From the NCBI RefSeq assembly GCF_014640195.1, contig NZ_BMGM01000011.1:62001-126000 (forward strand): 64,000 bases of DNA. Reading direction: 5' to 3'. The stretch is from Psychroflexus planctonicus (GTDB lineage: Bacteria; Bacteroidota; Bacteroidia; Flavobacteriales; Flavobacteriaceae). The position numbers and the translations under genes are program-made. This document shows positions 10,248 to 21,800 of this stretch, piece by piece. The notes under the pieces are model-generated. The model was not told where the DNA came from. It did no database searches and saw nothing but the letters and a program-made list of their open reading frames with translations. How positions within the stretch are numbered: the stretch's first letter is position 1; every line of letters starts with the position of its first letter.

Positions 10248-11144
10248 ATGATTCAGTTACAACTTAAAAACCTATCAAAAACTTACGCTAATGGTGTAAA
10301 AGCCTTAGATGATATTTCTATTGAAATCAACGCTGGAATGTTTGGCCTTTTGGGACCAAACGGAGCTGGGAAGTCAACTTTAATGCGAACTATCGCTACT
10401 TTACAAAAGCCAGATTCGGGTGAGATTCATTTAGGCGATATCAATGTTTTGGAAGAAAAAATGCGTTTGCGAAAAGTACTGGGATATTTACCACAACAAT
10501 TTGGAGTGTATCCAAAAATGTCGGCAGAAGCTTTGTTAAATTATTTTGCTGAATTAAAAGGAATTACCAACAAAAAAGAACGACAAGAAATTGTGGCTTA
10601 CGCCTTAGAAGTAACCAATCTTACCGAAGTAAAAAACAAACATGTTGCCGGTTATTCGGGTGGAATGAAGCAACGTTTTGGTATTGCTCAATTGTTATTG
10701 AATGATCCAAAATTAATTATTGTAGATGAACCAACGGCAGGATTAGACCCAGCTGAAAGACATCGCTTCTTAAATGTTCTTCGTGAAATTGGAACCAACC
10801 ATATTGTTATTTTATCTACACATATTGTAGACGATGTAAAAGAGTTGTGTACAGACATGGCGATTTTAAACGGTGGTAAAATCTTAAGTAAAATGTCGCC
10901 TAAAGAAGCGGTAGAAAGTATTCAAGGTAAAATTTGGACTACCATAACCGATCGCGCAGGCGAAGAAGAATTAGCCAAACAATACAATGTAATTTCTAGT
11001 AATTACAACCAAGATAATACCTTAAACGTTCGGGTTTTTGCTGAACAACTACCTGATGCTAATTTTAAACAAGCTGAAGCCGATTTGGCAGATGTGTATT
11101 TTGTGCATTTAAAAGAAGATGAACACCAAACTATAAATGCATAA
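10248..11144 (+). CDS. ABC transporter ATP-binding protein
   Basis: ABC ATPase of 298 residues: Walker A GPNGAGKST, Q-loop YLPQQFGVY, signature YSGGMKQR, Walker B LIIVDEPTAGLDP and switch STHIV. The last ~70 residues form an accessory domain like that of ABC-2 exporters. It lies 3 nt before the permease/M1 peptidase fusion gene and clearly forms one transporter with it. Substrate unknown. Confidence 0.92.
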   Translation: MIQLQLKNLSKTYANGVKALDDISIEINAGMFGLLGPNGAGKSTLMRTIATLQKPDSGEIHLGDINVLEEKMRLRKVLGYLPQQFGVYPKMSAEALLNYFAELKGITNKKERQEIVAYALEVTNLTEVKNKHVAGYSGGMKQRFGIAQLLLNDPKLIIVDEPTAGLDPAERHRFLNVLREIGTNHIVILSTHIVDDVKELCTDMAILNGGKILSKMSPKEAVESIQGKIWTTITDRAGEEELAKQYNVISSNYNQDNTLNVRVFAEQLPDANFKQAEADLADVYFVHLKEDEHQTINA

Positions 11145-11147
11145 GCT

Positions 11148-14100
11148 ATGTTTAGTAAAATTGTTTTTTTCGAATTAAAATATTGGCTCAAGAGTCCATT
11201 ATTGTATACTTATGCCATCATTATGGCAGTCATTTCCATGTTTATTATGGCTTCTGCGATAGGTGTTTTTGACGATTCTACCGTTACCGTAACTGGAATT
11301 AGTAAAATTAATTCAGCAATAGGAATCAGCGGATTGCTGGCAGCTATGGCCTTATTGGTTTATTTTTTACTGCCTTCTATTGTAGGAAGTTCCATTTATA
11401 AAGACTACAAATACGAAATGTACCAAGTGCTTTTCGCCTATCCATTTACCAAATTTGCTTACTTATTTGGGAAGTTTGTGAGTAGCTTTATCATGGTTTT
11501 GGTGGTTATTGTTTTTTGTATGCTTGGTTTGTGGATTGGAACGCAGCTACCAGGTGCAAATCAAGAATTGCTACTGGAATTTCAATTTTTAAACTATTTC
11601 CAACCTTTCTTACTGATTGTAATTCCTAATTTATTGTTTTTTGGAGCCATTGTTTTTGGTGTAGTAACTTTTTCAAGAAACATTTTTGTGGGATTCATCA
11701 CGGTGGTGATTTTAATTGTTATTCAAAGTTTGGCAAACTCGTATATGCAAGATTTAGACACTAAAAACATTGCCGCTTTATTAGACCCAACAGGAATGTC
11801 GGCAGTAAGTCTAGAAACCGAGTATTGGACGGTTGCGGAAGAAAATTCTAAGCTAATTCCGTTTAAAGATTATGTTTTATACAACCGCTTATTGTGGCTA
11901 GGAATCAGCTCGGTAATTTTCGCTTTCATATTTGGTTTATTTAAGTTTCATCAACAACCGGTTAGCTTCAACTTCTTTAAAAAGAAAGGAAACCGAGTAA
12001 CCAAACAAAATTTTGGAGTGACCAACCGAATACCAATGCCATCTTTTCAAGTTGATTTTTCTTTTATTAGTCAATTAAAAACGGCTTGGAAACATACGTT
12101 TATAGAATTGAAATACATCCTAAAAAACTGGGCTTTTATTTCGATTGCTGTAGTTGCAATACTAATTACCTGGATGGTTTTAGAAGTCGGTATGCCAATC
12201 CAAGGAACAGACACTTTGCCTGTTACTAGAAATGTAATTTTTTTAGCTAAAGGTGGACTTTCTCTCTTTTTAATGATTCTTATTTTCTTGTTTTCCGGCA
12301 TGTTGCTTCACCGTGGCAGAATGAGTTATATGGATCAACTGCTTGATGCCACGCCGATTTCGAGTTGGGTAATGCAATTGGCAAAGTTTCTAGCAATCAT
12401 TTTTATGATATTTATACTGTATGCTATACTTATTATCATAGGAGTAAGTTTTCAAGCCAGTAAAGGCTTTTATGATTTTGAAATCGATCTTTATTTATTC
12501 GATTTTTATGTAGTAAATATCTGGAATTGGATTATTTATACTTTTTTAGCTTTCTTTTTCCACAGCTTGATTAAAAATTATATTGTAGGATTTGTAAGCT
12601 TAATAGCGCTTACCATATTCTTAGGATTCTTTTCTAGCTTTGGAGTAGAACAAGCTATTTTCAATTTTAATGAAATTAGTGGAGTGAGTTATTCAGATAT
12701 GAATGGCTACGGAAGCGGCCTAACGCGCTACTTTATGTACAAACTCTACTGGGGATTATTTGGAATTGCTTTGTATGTACTGGCTTTATTGTTTTTTAGA
12801 CGCGGAATTTACGCTTCAATAAAAGAACGATTTAGTCAAGCAGGAAAACGTTTCACTGTAGTAAATCAAGCCGTTTTATATTTAAGTTTGATCGGATTTT
12901 TAAGTATCGGAAGTTACATTTATTATGTAAATAATATTCAAAATGAACGCCTTTCAGGAAAAGAAAGAGAGTTACGAAGCGTTGAGTATGAAAAAACCTA
13001 TGGCAAATTTGCAGGAATAGCTCAACCACGAATTGTAGCTTCTAAAATCAATTTAGATTTGTTTCCTGAAACTCGCGATTTTGAAGTTGAAGGACATTTC
13101 AACTTAGTGAATAAAACAGATCAAGTAATCGATTCTATTCATTTGAACCTCAACGATAGACCAACGGAATACAGCTTCAATAGAAAGCATCAAGTAGTCT
13201 TGAAAGACACCACTTACAATTATCATATTATTCAATTAGATGAAGCTTTACAACCCGGAGATACGGTAGCATTTAATTTCAATATGAAAAATGAACCCAA
13301 TACATGGTTACGAAACAATTCGCCTGTAATAACCAATGGAACGTTTATGAACAACAGTGTTTTTCCGAGTATTGGCTACAATGAAAATGCAGAATTGAAA
13401 AACAATGTGGTGCGTGAAAAATACAACTTACCACCAAAAGACCGAATGAAATCGCCTTTGGATCCTGACAATTTGAAAAACACCTACATATCGAGTGATG
13501 CCGATTGGATTGATTTTGAAACTACCGTGAGTACTTCGCCAAACCAAATTGCCATTGCACCTGGTTATTTACAAAAAGAATGGGAAGCAGATGGAAGAAG
13601 GTATTTTCATTACAAAATGGACGATAAGATTTTGAATTTCTACAACTTCATGTCTGCTGAATATGAAGTAGTTGAAGAAGATTTCAAAGGAATTAAATTA
13701 CAGATTTTTTATCATAAAGGTCACGATTACAACTTAGACCGAATGCTAAAAGGAGCAAAAGAAGGCTTGGCTTACTATGGAGAAAACTTTAGTCCATACC
13801 AATTTAGACAACTAAGAATTATTGAATTCCCAAGTGTTTTTGGAACTTTTGCACAAGCATTTGCCAACACCGTTCCTTTTTCTGAATCCATTGGATTTAT
13901 TGCCGATGTAAATGATGAAGACGAAGGCGTAGATTATCCGTTTAGCGTAACTGCTCACGAAGTAGCACACCAATGGTGGGCGCATCAAGTAATTGGTGCA
14001 AATGTTCGTGGAGCAACCCTTATGTCGGAAAGTTTGTCTGAATACAGTTCATTAAAAGTATTGGAAAACACGTTTGGTGCTGAAAAAATGAGACGCTTCT

Positions 14101-14792
14101 TAAAAGATGCTTTAGACAAATATTTAAGCGGAAGAAAATTTGAAAGTCAAATGGAATTACCGCTTATTTTAAATGAAAATCAACAGTATATTCATTACAA
14201 TAAAGGTTCTATGATCATGTATGCCATGAGCGATTATTTAGGTGAAAAGAACTTTAATGCCGCTTTGAGCTCGTACATAGATAAAGTGGCTTTTCAAGAA
14301 CCACCTTACACAACGGCAATTGAATTTAAGGAACACATTAGTGAACATACGCCTGATTCCTTACAGTATTTAATTACTGATTTATTTGAAAGCATTACGT
14401 TATACGACAACAAAATAATTAAAGCGGAAACTGAAAAGTTAGAAAATGATAATTACAAGGTTAAGTTTACCGCACAAGTGGCGAAATACCGCAGCGACGA
14501 AAAAGGAAATTCTATTTTTGATGAAACCTATGGTCCTACTTTAGTTGAAGAAATTAATGATGAAAAAGTAGAATCTTTGTTTTTAGCTGATTATATTGAT
14601 GTAGGAATTTATACGGAAGAAGAAATTGATGGTAAAAAAGAAGAAAAACTGATTTATTTGAAGAAGCATAAAATTGAAGAAATCAATAATGCTTTTGAAA
14701 TTGAAGTAGATCAAAAACCCACAAGAGTAGGCATCGATCCGCTGAACAAGTTAATCGATCGAAACTCAAATGATAACCGAAGAAGTTTGTAA
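11148..14792 (+). CDS. ABC-2 permease fused to M1 family aminopeptidase
   Basis: A 1214-residue fusion. The first ~600 residues carry two blocks of about six membrane helices (ABC-2 permease), then an extracytoplasmic M1-type metallopeptidase. The zinc site HEVAH is at residues 937-941 with the third ligand glutamate in SESLSEY at about 961. The exopeptidase GAMEN motif is replaced by the degenerate FAQAFANTVPFSES, as in other permease-fused M1 proteins. The architecture places a peptidase in the periplasm tethered to an exporter. Known homologues have no established substrate. A terminator hairpin follows at 14906. Confidence 0.92.
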   Translation: MFSKIVFFELKYWLKSPLLYTYAIIMAVISMFIMASAIGVFDDSTVTVTGISKINSAIGISGLLAAMALLVYFLLPSIVGSSIYKDYKYEMYQVLFAYPFTKFAYLFGKFVSSFIMVLVVIVFCMLGLWIGTQLPGANQELLLEFQFLNYFQPFLLIVIPNLLFFGAIVFGVVTFSRNIFVGFITVVILIVIQSLANSYMQDLDTKNIAALLDPTGMSAVSLETEYWTVAEENSKLIPFKDYVLYNRLLWLGISSVIFAFIFGLFKFHQQPVSFNFFKKKGNRVTKQNFGVTNRIPMPSFQVDFSFISQLKTAWKHTFIELKYILKNWAFISIAVVAILITWMVLEVGMPIQGTDTLPVTRNVIFLAKGGLSLFLMILIFLFSGMLLHRGRMSYMDQLLDATPISSWVMQLAKFLAIIFMIFILYAILIIIGVSFQASKGFYDFEIDLYLFDFYVVNIWNWIIYTFLAFFFHSLIKNYIVGFVSLIALTIFLGFFSSFGVEQAIFNFNEISGVSYSDMNGYGSGLTRYFMYKLYWGLFGIALYVLALLFFRRGIYASIKERFSQAGKRFTVVNQAVLYLSLIGFLSIGSYIYYVNNIQNERLSGKERELRSVEYEKTYGKFAGIAQPRIVASKINLDLFPETRDFEVEGHFNLVNKTDQVIDSIHLNLNDRPTEYSFNRKHQVVLKDTTYNYHIIQLDEALQPGDTVAFNFNMKNEPNTWLRNNSPVITNGTFMNNSVFPSIGYNENAELKNNVVREKYNLPPKDRMKSPLDPDNLKNTYISSDADWIDFETTVSTSPNQIAIAPGYLQKEWEADGRRYFHYKMDDKILNFYNFMSAEYEVVEEDFKGIKLQIFYHKGHDYNLDRMLKGAKEGLAYYGENFSPYQFRQLRIIEFPSVFGTFAQAFANTVPFSESIGFIADVNDEDEGVDYPFSVTAHEVAHQWWAHQVIGANVRGATLMSESLSEYSSLKVLENTFGAEKMRRFLKDALDKYLSGRKFESQMELPLILNENQQYIHYNKGSMIMYAMSDYLGEKNFNAALSSYIDKVAFQEPPYTTAIEFKEHISEHTPDSLQYLITDLFESITLYDNKIIKAETEKLENDNYKVKFTAQVAKYRSDEKGNSIFDETYGPTLVEEINDEKVESLFLADYIDVGIYTEEEIDGKKEEKLIYLKKHKIEEINNAFEIEVDQKPTRVGIDPLNKLIDRNSNDNRRSL

Positions 14793-14802
14793 TAATTGAA
14801 GG

Positions 14803-14876
14803 GGTTATTCGGATTTGAAATTGGTATATGATTATTCGGTTTATTCGGTTTATTCGGATTTGAAATCCGAATAAAC
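14803..14876. repeat. tandem TTATTCGG units ending in a 29-bp perfect palindrome
   Basis: The unit TTATTCGG occurs at 14804, 14833, 14842 and 14851. The last copy leads into a perfect inverted repeat with 14-bp arms (GTTTATTCGGATTT and its complement around a single G), at 14848-14876. The core resembles the GGATTTGCAATCC family at 43649-43855. It lies just before the true terminator at 14906. Confidence 0.65.
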
Positions 14877-14905
14877 TAAATTTTCAACTTTGTTACTTCA
14901 CCAAA

Positions 14906-14944
14906 AACCCTGCAAGAATTTTAAAGTCCTTGCAGGGTTTTTTA
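14906..14944. terminator. terminator between the M1 fusion gene and the porP-like gene
   Basis: Hairpin with 11-bp arms AACCCTGCAAG (14906-14916) and CTTGCAGGGTT (14929-14939) followed by a T-run. It sits between two convergent genes and could serve both. The same CCCTGCAA core recurs at 37728-37755. Confidence 0.8.
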
Positions 14945-14947
14945 GTT

Positions 14948-15874
14948 TTAATATGTATAACAACCACATCTACCACGGCGATAGCGTTCTTTAGCTCTAA
15001 GTGTGAGCACCAAAGAATGAATACCGCCATTAAATCGAGAATATTTACCCATAGTTGCATCGTATGCATAACCCGCCATAAATTGATCGCTTATTCTAAA
15101 GCCTACAAATCCTCCAACGGAAACATCGTATTCAAAATTTACATTGGCATAAAATTTTTCTTCCCAATGAAAATTAAGCGAATACAAGGTACTAATTGGT
15201 GCGCCTTCAATTACACGAACTAAAGCCGTTGGTTGTAAAACTACATCACGATCTAACTCGAATTGAAAACCGATGTTCCCAAATAAATTTGGTGTGCTAC
15301 TAGCTAAGGTATTTCTAAATTCGTCTACGTATTGTGTTGTTAAAAAATTAGGTACAGAAAGTCCAACAAAAAAATCTTCAGTATGTAAATAAAATCCTGC
15401 TCCAAAAACAAAACTGTGGTTACTTACATCTCCCAAACTTGGATTAAACTCTTGTGGATTTTCAATAGAAAGTTGCCGATAATCTATAGCGTAATTGGCA
15501 TAACCCACTTTAATTCCAGAAGATAAACGCCAAGTTCTATTCAATCGTAAATGATAGGCAAAATTACCAAGTGCTCTATTTTCTTTGGTGGCGCCCACTT
15601 TATCGCTAACTATATCTAATCCTAAACCCACATTAGAATCACCTATTTTGCTGTGCGCACTCAAGTATAGTGTTTCTGGTGCGCCATCAAAACCAACCCA
15701 TTGCGAAGTATATAATGCTGAAGCACTATAACCTTCAAAACTGCCTGCGTAAGCTGGATTAAAAGTTAGGGGTGTAAAAATATAATTCGTCAATTTCGGA
15801 TCGGATTGCGCATGGCCAATGAAGCAGGAAAGAATAAGTATCCCGCTCAAAACGAAGTTTTGTAAGCTTTTCAT
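14948..15874 (-). CDS. PorP/SprF family type IX secretion outer-membrane protein
   Basis: Predicted outer-membrane beta-barrel of 308 residues with a signal peptide (cleavage after GHAQ) and the family opening SDPKLTNYIFTPLTFNPAYAGS. Family members bind to T9SS components; SprF is needed for secretion of the type B cargo SprB in Flavobacterium johnsoniae. The start lies 2 nt after the stop of the giant T9SS type B protein upstream, so this is the dedicated partner of that cargo rather than the general PorP. The C-terminus ends RRGRCGCYTY, an unusual cysteine pair. Confidence 0.88.
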   Translation of the reverse strand: MKSLQNFVLSGILILSCFIGHAQSDPKLTNYIFTPLTFNPAYAGSFEGYSASALYTSQWVGFDGAPETLYLSAHSKIGDSNVGLGLDIVSDKVGATKENRALGNFAYHLRLNRTWRLSSGIKVGYANYAIDYRQLSIENPQEFNPSLGDVSNHSFVFGAGFYLHTEDFFVGLSVPNFLTTQYVDEFRNTLASSTPNLFGNIGFQFELDRDVVLQPTALVRVIEGAPISTLYSLNFHWEEKFYANVNFEYDVSVGGFVGFRISDQFMAGYAYDATMGKYSRFNGGIHSLVLTLRAKERYRRGRCGCYTY

Positions 15875-15876
15875 GA

Positions 15877-18800
15877 CTAAGAATTGTTATCTATTTGTAC
15901 AAATCCTTTTTTGGTTTTAAAACCACAAGGTGAAGTAAATTGAAGCACATAAAAATAAGTTCCTGTTGGAAGTGCTTTATTTTTGTTAATCGTTCCTTTT
16001 GCATTCGATTTTCCTTTGAAAACTATATTTTCATTATCATAATGGTCTGCTTCCCAAACCAATTTCCCATAGCGATTAAAAACACTTACTTTGTTTTCAG
16101 GAAAACGCTTAATGTTTTCAATTTTCATTCGGGTATTTAATTCGTTACCGTTTACCGTAATTAAGTTTCTTACTTCTAAATTTCCATCGAGTATTTCTAC
16201 TCGTACTTCAAGAATTCCTGTGCTCTCGCAACCGTATTCTGAGTTGTAATTAATTCCGTAATAAGTTTCACCTTGTTGCAAGCTTTCTAATGGTGAAAGT
16301 TCTTCGGTTAATGTATAATCGGCAAACCATATAATTTCTAAACCACTTGCTCTAATATCGCCAAGCATTGGTTCATCTTCAATACAAAACTCCTGAAATG
16401 CTTCACCTACTGGTGCAGGAATTTCAAAAAGAACCTCATCAGTTACTTCTGCTTCTATAATTATTTCACATGCATTGGCATCCATAACCTCTATTTGATG
16501 AGTTCCTATTTGTGGAGCTTCAAGCGTAAAGCTTTCTTCAAATTCGCCGACGTTTGAAAAATATGGTGGCGTTCCACCTTCAACATGTATAATTAATTCT
16601 CCATCTTCAGCGCCATTACAAGATGCATTTTCTACATGGTAAGTAACTTCTAGCGGTGAAGGCTGTTCAACTTCTACACTATAAGTCTGCACACAAGCAT
16701 CGGATGTGGCAATTTCAACTTCGTAAAATCCTGCTGCTAGGTCGGTAATGTTTGGTGTGGTACTTTCAAAACCATCAGGTCCAGACCAGGTAAATTGAAG
16801 CTGACTTTCATCAAAATCTCCATCAGCCACGATGTCTAAATCAATTATTCCATCATTAGATTCAAAGCAACTTAAATTTGTTGCCGTTAATTCTGCAGTA
16901 TAACTTGCTGGAGGTAAAACTTCAATATCAATTTCACGTTCACAGCCATTAGCATCTACTACTTGAACTGTATAAATTCCTGCAATTAAATCTATAATTC
17001 TGCCTGAATGTTGTCCATTTTCCCAATTGATGGTATATGGTGCAACTCCACCATTGATATTCAGATCAATACTCGCATCGCCTGCATTTGCACATGATTC
17101 TCTAGTTACTTCGTAATTGATAACCAATTCTTCAGGTTCTTCAATTTCTACTTCTAAAGTAGCAGAACATCCAACTTGGTCGGTTACTTCTAAAGTATAG
17201 ATACCCGGTGATAAATTTTCTAAATTAGCTTCATTGCTTTCAAAACCATCCGCACTGGTCCATTGATAAATGTAGTCTGCATTAGTGCTAGTAGATTGCA
17301 TAGGAACTCCACCAGAAACAGCAATATTTATAAAACCAGAATCTTCTTCACCAAAACAGGTAGCTCCTCCACTATTTAGTAATTCAATTTCTAAAGCTTC
17401 TGGCTGAGTGATTTCGAAAGTTTGGCTAGCAAAACAAAGGTTTTCATCAAAAACAGTTAATTGGTAAGTCGCTGCTTCCAAGTTGGAAATATCTTCTTGA
17501 GTTGAAAATACAGCTCCGTTTTTTTCCCAGTAATAGGTGTAATTGCCAGTACCACCATTCACATTAACATCAATTAAACCTGAAAAGTCAGCATGACATA
17601 AAACATTCATTTTTAGTTCTTCTTCAATACTTAGCGCTTCTGGAGCAATAATTTCATACTCAAATAAAGCAGAACAGCCATTTTGGTCGGTAATTTCAAC
17701 AAAGTACAAACCAGTGTTTAAATTATAGATTTCTTTTTGTGAAGAACTAAAATTATCCGGTCCTGTCCATGCGTAATCGTAGGCAGATTCATCGTTTGCA
17801 AAACCACCTGATGGATTTAAAATAATGTATGCATCATTAGTAGTTTCACAGCGTGTGTGTACTCCGTTGAAATCTGAAAATGTAGTATTTGCTTGTATGG
17901 GAGCACTCACTGAAATATTAAAAGTTTGTGTAGAAATTCCACAAGACTGACCTTGGTATTGCGATGTAGCCGTTAGAGTAATTTCAGCAACTTGTGTTTC
18001 AGTCGAGTTGTTTTCTGCAATAAAATTAGGAATTGAATTGGTTCCGCTTCCTGCCAAACCAATATTTGGATTGGAGTTTGTCCAGCTGAATTGAGTTAAC
18101 ATATTTTCATCTAAGTTTGAAAACTGCATCACTTCAAATAGATCTCCAACACAAATTTCAACATCTGGAAGTTCTTCTAAATCTGGTGCAACAATAGTTT
18201 CTACTAAAGCAGGTTCCGAAATTAAGGTGTTACAAGAAGCATTATCAAAACTCACTTCAACAAAATAATAGATTTCGCCAACTTCACTGGTATCGGGTAA
18301 AAAAGTAATTTGATTAGCTCCAGCAATTGGATTTGCATTTGTAAAATCAGTATTTTCACTAGCAAACCATTGAAAACTTGGATTTCCTGTCGAATAATCT
18401 ACACCTACAGAAAGTTCTTGTGAATCATCATTTAAACAAGCTACAATCGATTCGGGTTGTTGTTGAATTTCAGGTTGAGCAAAAACTTCCACATGAACTG
18501 CTTCACTTATTGCATTACAACCTGAGTTATTTTGAAGCACTTCAACAAAATAATAGAAACTTCCAATTTCTTCGGTTGAAGGTGAAAATTCATCTTGGTT
18601 CGCATTGCTAATTAGCGTTGCATCACTGAAATTTTCAGTTGAACTTACCCACCATTGAAATTCAACTTCTCCTATTCCACCTGAAGCATTTGCTGTTAAA
18701 GTTGAAACTTCTGAATATTGGCAATAATCAAATTCGGTTTCTGTTGAAACTATCTCGATACTCGGTTTGCTTACTACTTCAATTTCAGAAAATTCACTAA

Positions 18801-21800
18801 CTACATCTCCGCATTCATTTCCTTGTGGACTAATTTGCACATAGTAGAAATAATTTCCTTCTGTCGTAAAACTTCCTGGATCAAAACTAGAAGTTGTTGC
18901 CCCATCAATTGCTTGTGCGCCATTTGATGAAGCTTCGGTATTGCTATACCATTGGTAAGTGGTGCTTGAAGAAGTAATTTCCAATTCTACTTCTAAAACA
19001 GCAGCTTGTCCGTCAACACAAATTTGTTGAAAGCTTGTGGGTTGCTGAGCAATTTCTCCAGAATTTTCAATGTTAACGGTCAGTTCAAAACTTTCTCCAA
19101 CGCAATCTTCAGTTTCTGGTGTAATGGTATAGACTAAACTTGTGTTCTCACCCGAAGTGTTGGTTAACTCTTGAAAAATAGTGTTTGTTGGTGTTTGCTG
19201 AGCAGTTGCACCCTGAATTGCAGCTGAATTTTCCCCAGTTGGCAGTTCCCAGGTAAATTGCGTGTTCGATGGAACTTCACCAGCAAAATAATCGTCTACC
19301 GAAAGTGAAAAGCTTCCGCCTGTACAAACACTTAGTTCAAAATCTTGTACATTCGGTAACGGATTTACCAGTATTGAAACTTCAAAAGTTTGTCCTTGGC
19401 AAGCATCATACCAAGGTGTAACTTGATAAATTACTTCTTCTGAAACTAGGCTATTGGAACTTAAAGTTTGCTCGATTGAAGCAGCTTCAGTTGAACTTGG
19501 ATTGGCTCCGTTGATGTTTTGATTCTGTACAACTTCCCAAGTAAATTGGGTGTTTTCAGGAAAATCATTCAATTGACTTTCAGTAGGAAAAACAATAGTT
19601 TCTTCGCTACATACTTCGAAGGAATAATCTACTATGCTAGGATTGGGTTTTACCAAAACAGCAACATCAAAAGCTTCGCCTACACAATCTGCATGTTGTG
19701 GTGTTACTGTATAATTAACAACTTGATTTTCGGTAGTTTCATTAAATAAAGTTTGTTGAAAATTAACTGAAAGTTCATTTTGGTTAGTCGCTCCAGTAGC
19801 TGAATTAGTTGAATTTACTGTCCATGTAAATTCAGTTGCTTCGGGAACTAAATTAGATGAAAAATCAGAAAAATTAGTGGTCAATTCTTCTCCGCTACAC
19901 ACTTCAAAATTGGCATTTTGAATTTCTGGTTTGGCAGGAAAATAAACTTCTACTTGAAAAGTTGCTCCTTCGCAACTTCCTAAATGCGGAGTAACTTCAT
20001 ATACCAAATAGGTATCTTCATTACTTACTTGCATAAGGTTTTGCGTAAAATTGCTTTGTTCATCAATTGAAGCGCTTGCGCCGCTAACCGCAGCATTTTC
20101 GTTACCTGTAGGCAAACTCCATGTATAAGTTGTTCCGTCAGGAATATAATTATCGGTATAATCTTCTGGTGAAAAATCAATGTCAGCTATTTCACAAAAG
20201 CTCAATGAAATATCATTCACCAAGGGCGCAGGATGAATGGTAATGTTGAAGGTTTCTGCTTCGCCTTCGCAAATAATACCATTTATATTTAAAAGTGGTG
20301 TAACACTTACTTGCGTTGTAAATGAATCTTCTGTTAAGTTTTGAGCAGAAAAACTAGGGATATTTCCAGTTCCCGTTAATTGACCTAAACCAATTTCGTC
20401 TGTAAATTCCCATGTAAAATCAGTTGCAAAATCAGCATTGGTTCCTGTAAATTCTATTTCGTTAATTACTTCTGTGTTACAAACCACCAAATCAGACAGA
20501 GTTTGCATTTCAGGAGTAGGCAATACGTTGATTAAAACACTTGTTTCAACCGCTTCACAAGCACCGTCTGGATTATTGGTTGTTGCAAAAATTTCTACTT
20601 CTCCAGAAAAATCAGTTGGTAAATTAAATGTAGTTTGAACAGCATTAGCATCCGAGAAACTTCCGTTTAGGTTGCTTGTCCAAGTTACTTCGGTAGCTGA
20701 ACCACCAAGAATTGCGGTAAGTTCAATACTTTCATTTAAACAAACAGCTTCGGCTGCTTCAATTGCAATTTCTGCTTGTGGTTGAACTTCCACCACAAAA
20801 GTTTGGCTGACTTCATCACAAATTTCTTCATCAGAAGTAGATGTGAGTGTAAATTCGATGTTTCCTACAAAATCTTCAGCAGGAAGATAAGTTTGTTGAA
20901 GTACATTTGGGTTTTCTTCAAAGCTTCCACCTTCCACATTTACCGTCCAAACACCTGTTGTGGTAGCGCCCGAAATAATACCTTCTAAAGAAATAGCTCC
21001 ATTGGCACACACTTCTTCGGGAGCAATAATTTCTGCTTCGGTTTCTGTTAAAACGGTAATTTCTCCAGTATAAGTTGCAATTCCACATTCGTTTTCTACT
21101 TCTAAAGTATATTGAAAAACACCCTGCTGATTAAAATTTAGAATCGGTTCAGCTTCAGTAGAATTAGAAATGTTGGTTGGTAAATCAGAAAAATCCCAGT
21201 TGTAAGTTGGCTCTTGGTCTGCAAAGCAGTTGGAAACCAAAGCCGAAAGTTGAACATCTTGGTCAATACAAACGCTTTGGTTTTCTAAAACTGCTTCTGG
21301 GGTATCCTTAATCTGTATTTCTTGCGAAAAAGAATCCGTTTTGCAAGCTGCATCTTGCTCGTTGGTATTCAAAACCAACTCTAAAGTGTATAATCCAGGT
21401 TCAGCAAATTCAATCTCTGGATTTTCTGAATTTTGATTTGTTCCATTTACAAAATTCCAAGCTGCGTTGCTTGGTAATTCGTCAGAACATTCATTAAGAT
21501 TGGCCGTAATGTTCCATTGGTATAAATTATCTTGATTACAGCCTGGTAAACTCGATGTATTTTCAACTATAAAAATGTCCGAAAAACAGGCTTCGTTTTC
21601 ATCAAGTTCAAATTCCGCTTTAATCTCTGGCGCCACACAAATGCTTTTAATGATGCTTTCTTCACCACAATTATTCCCAGTAAATAAGGTAACTTCATAA
21701 GTTCCAGGTTCGTTAAAATTAATGTTTACATTTCCATCTCCGTTAGTCCATTCGTTCCAGTCGTAAGTATCTCCAGTAAAACCGTTGTTGCTTCCTAAGC

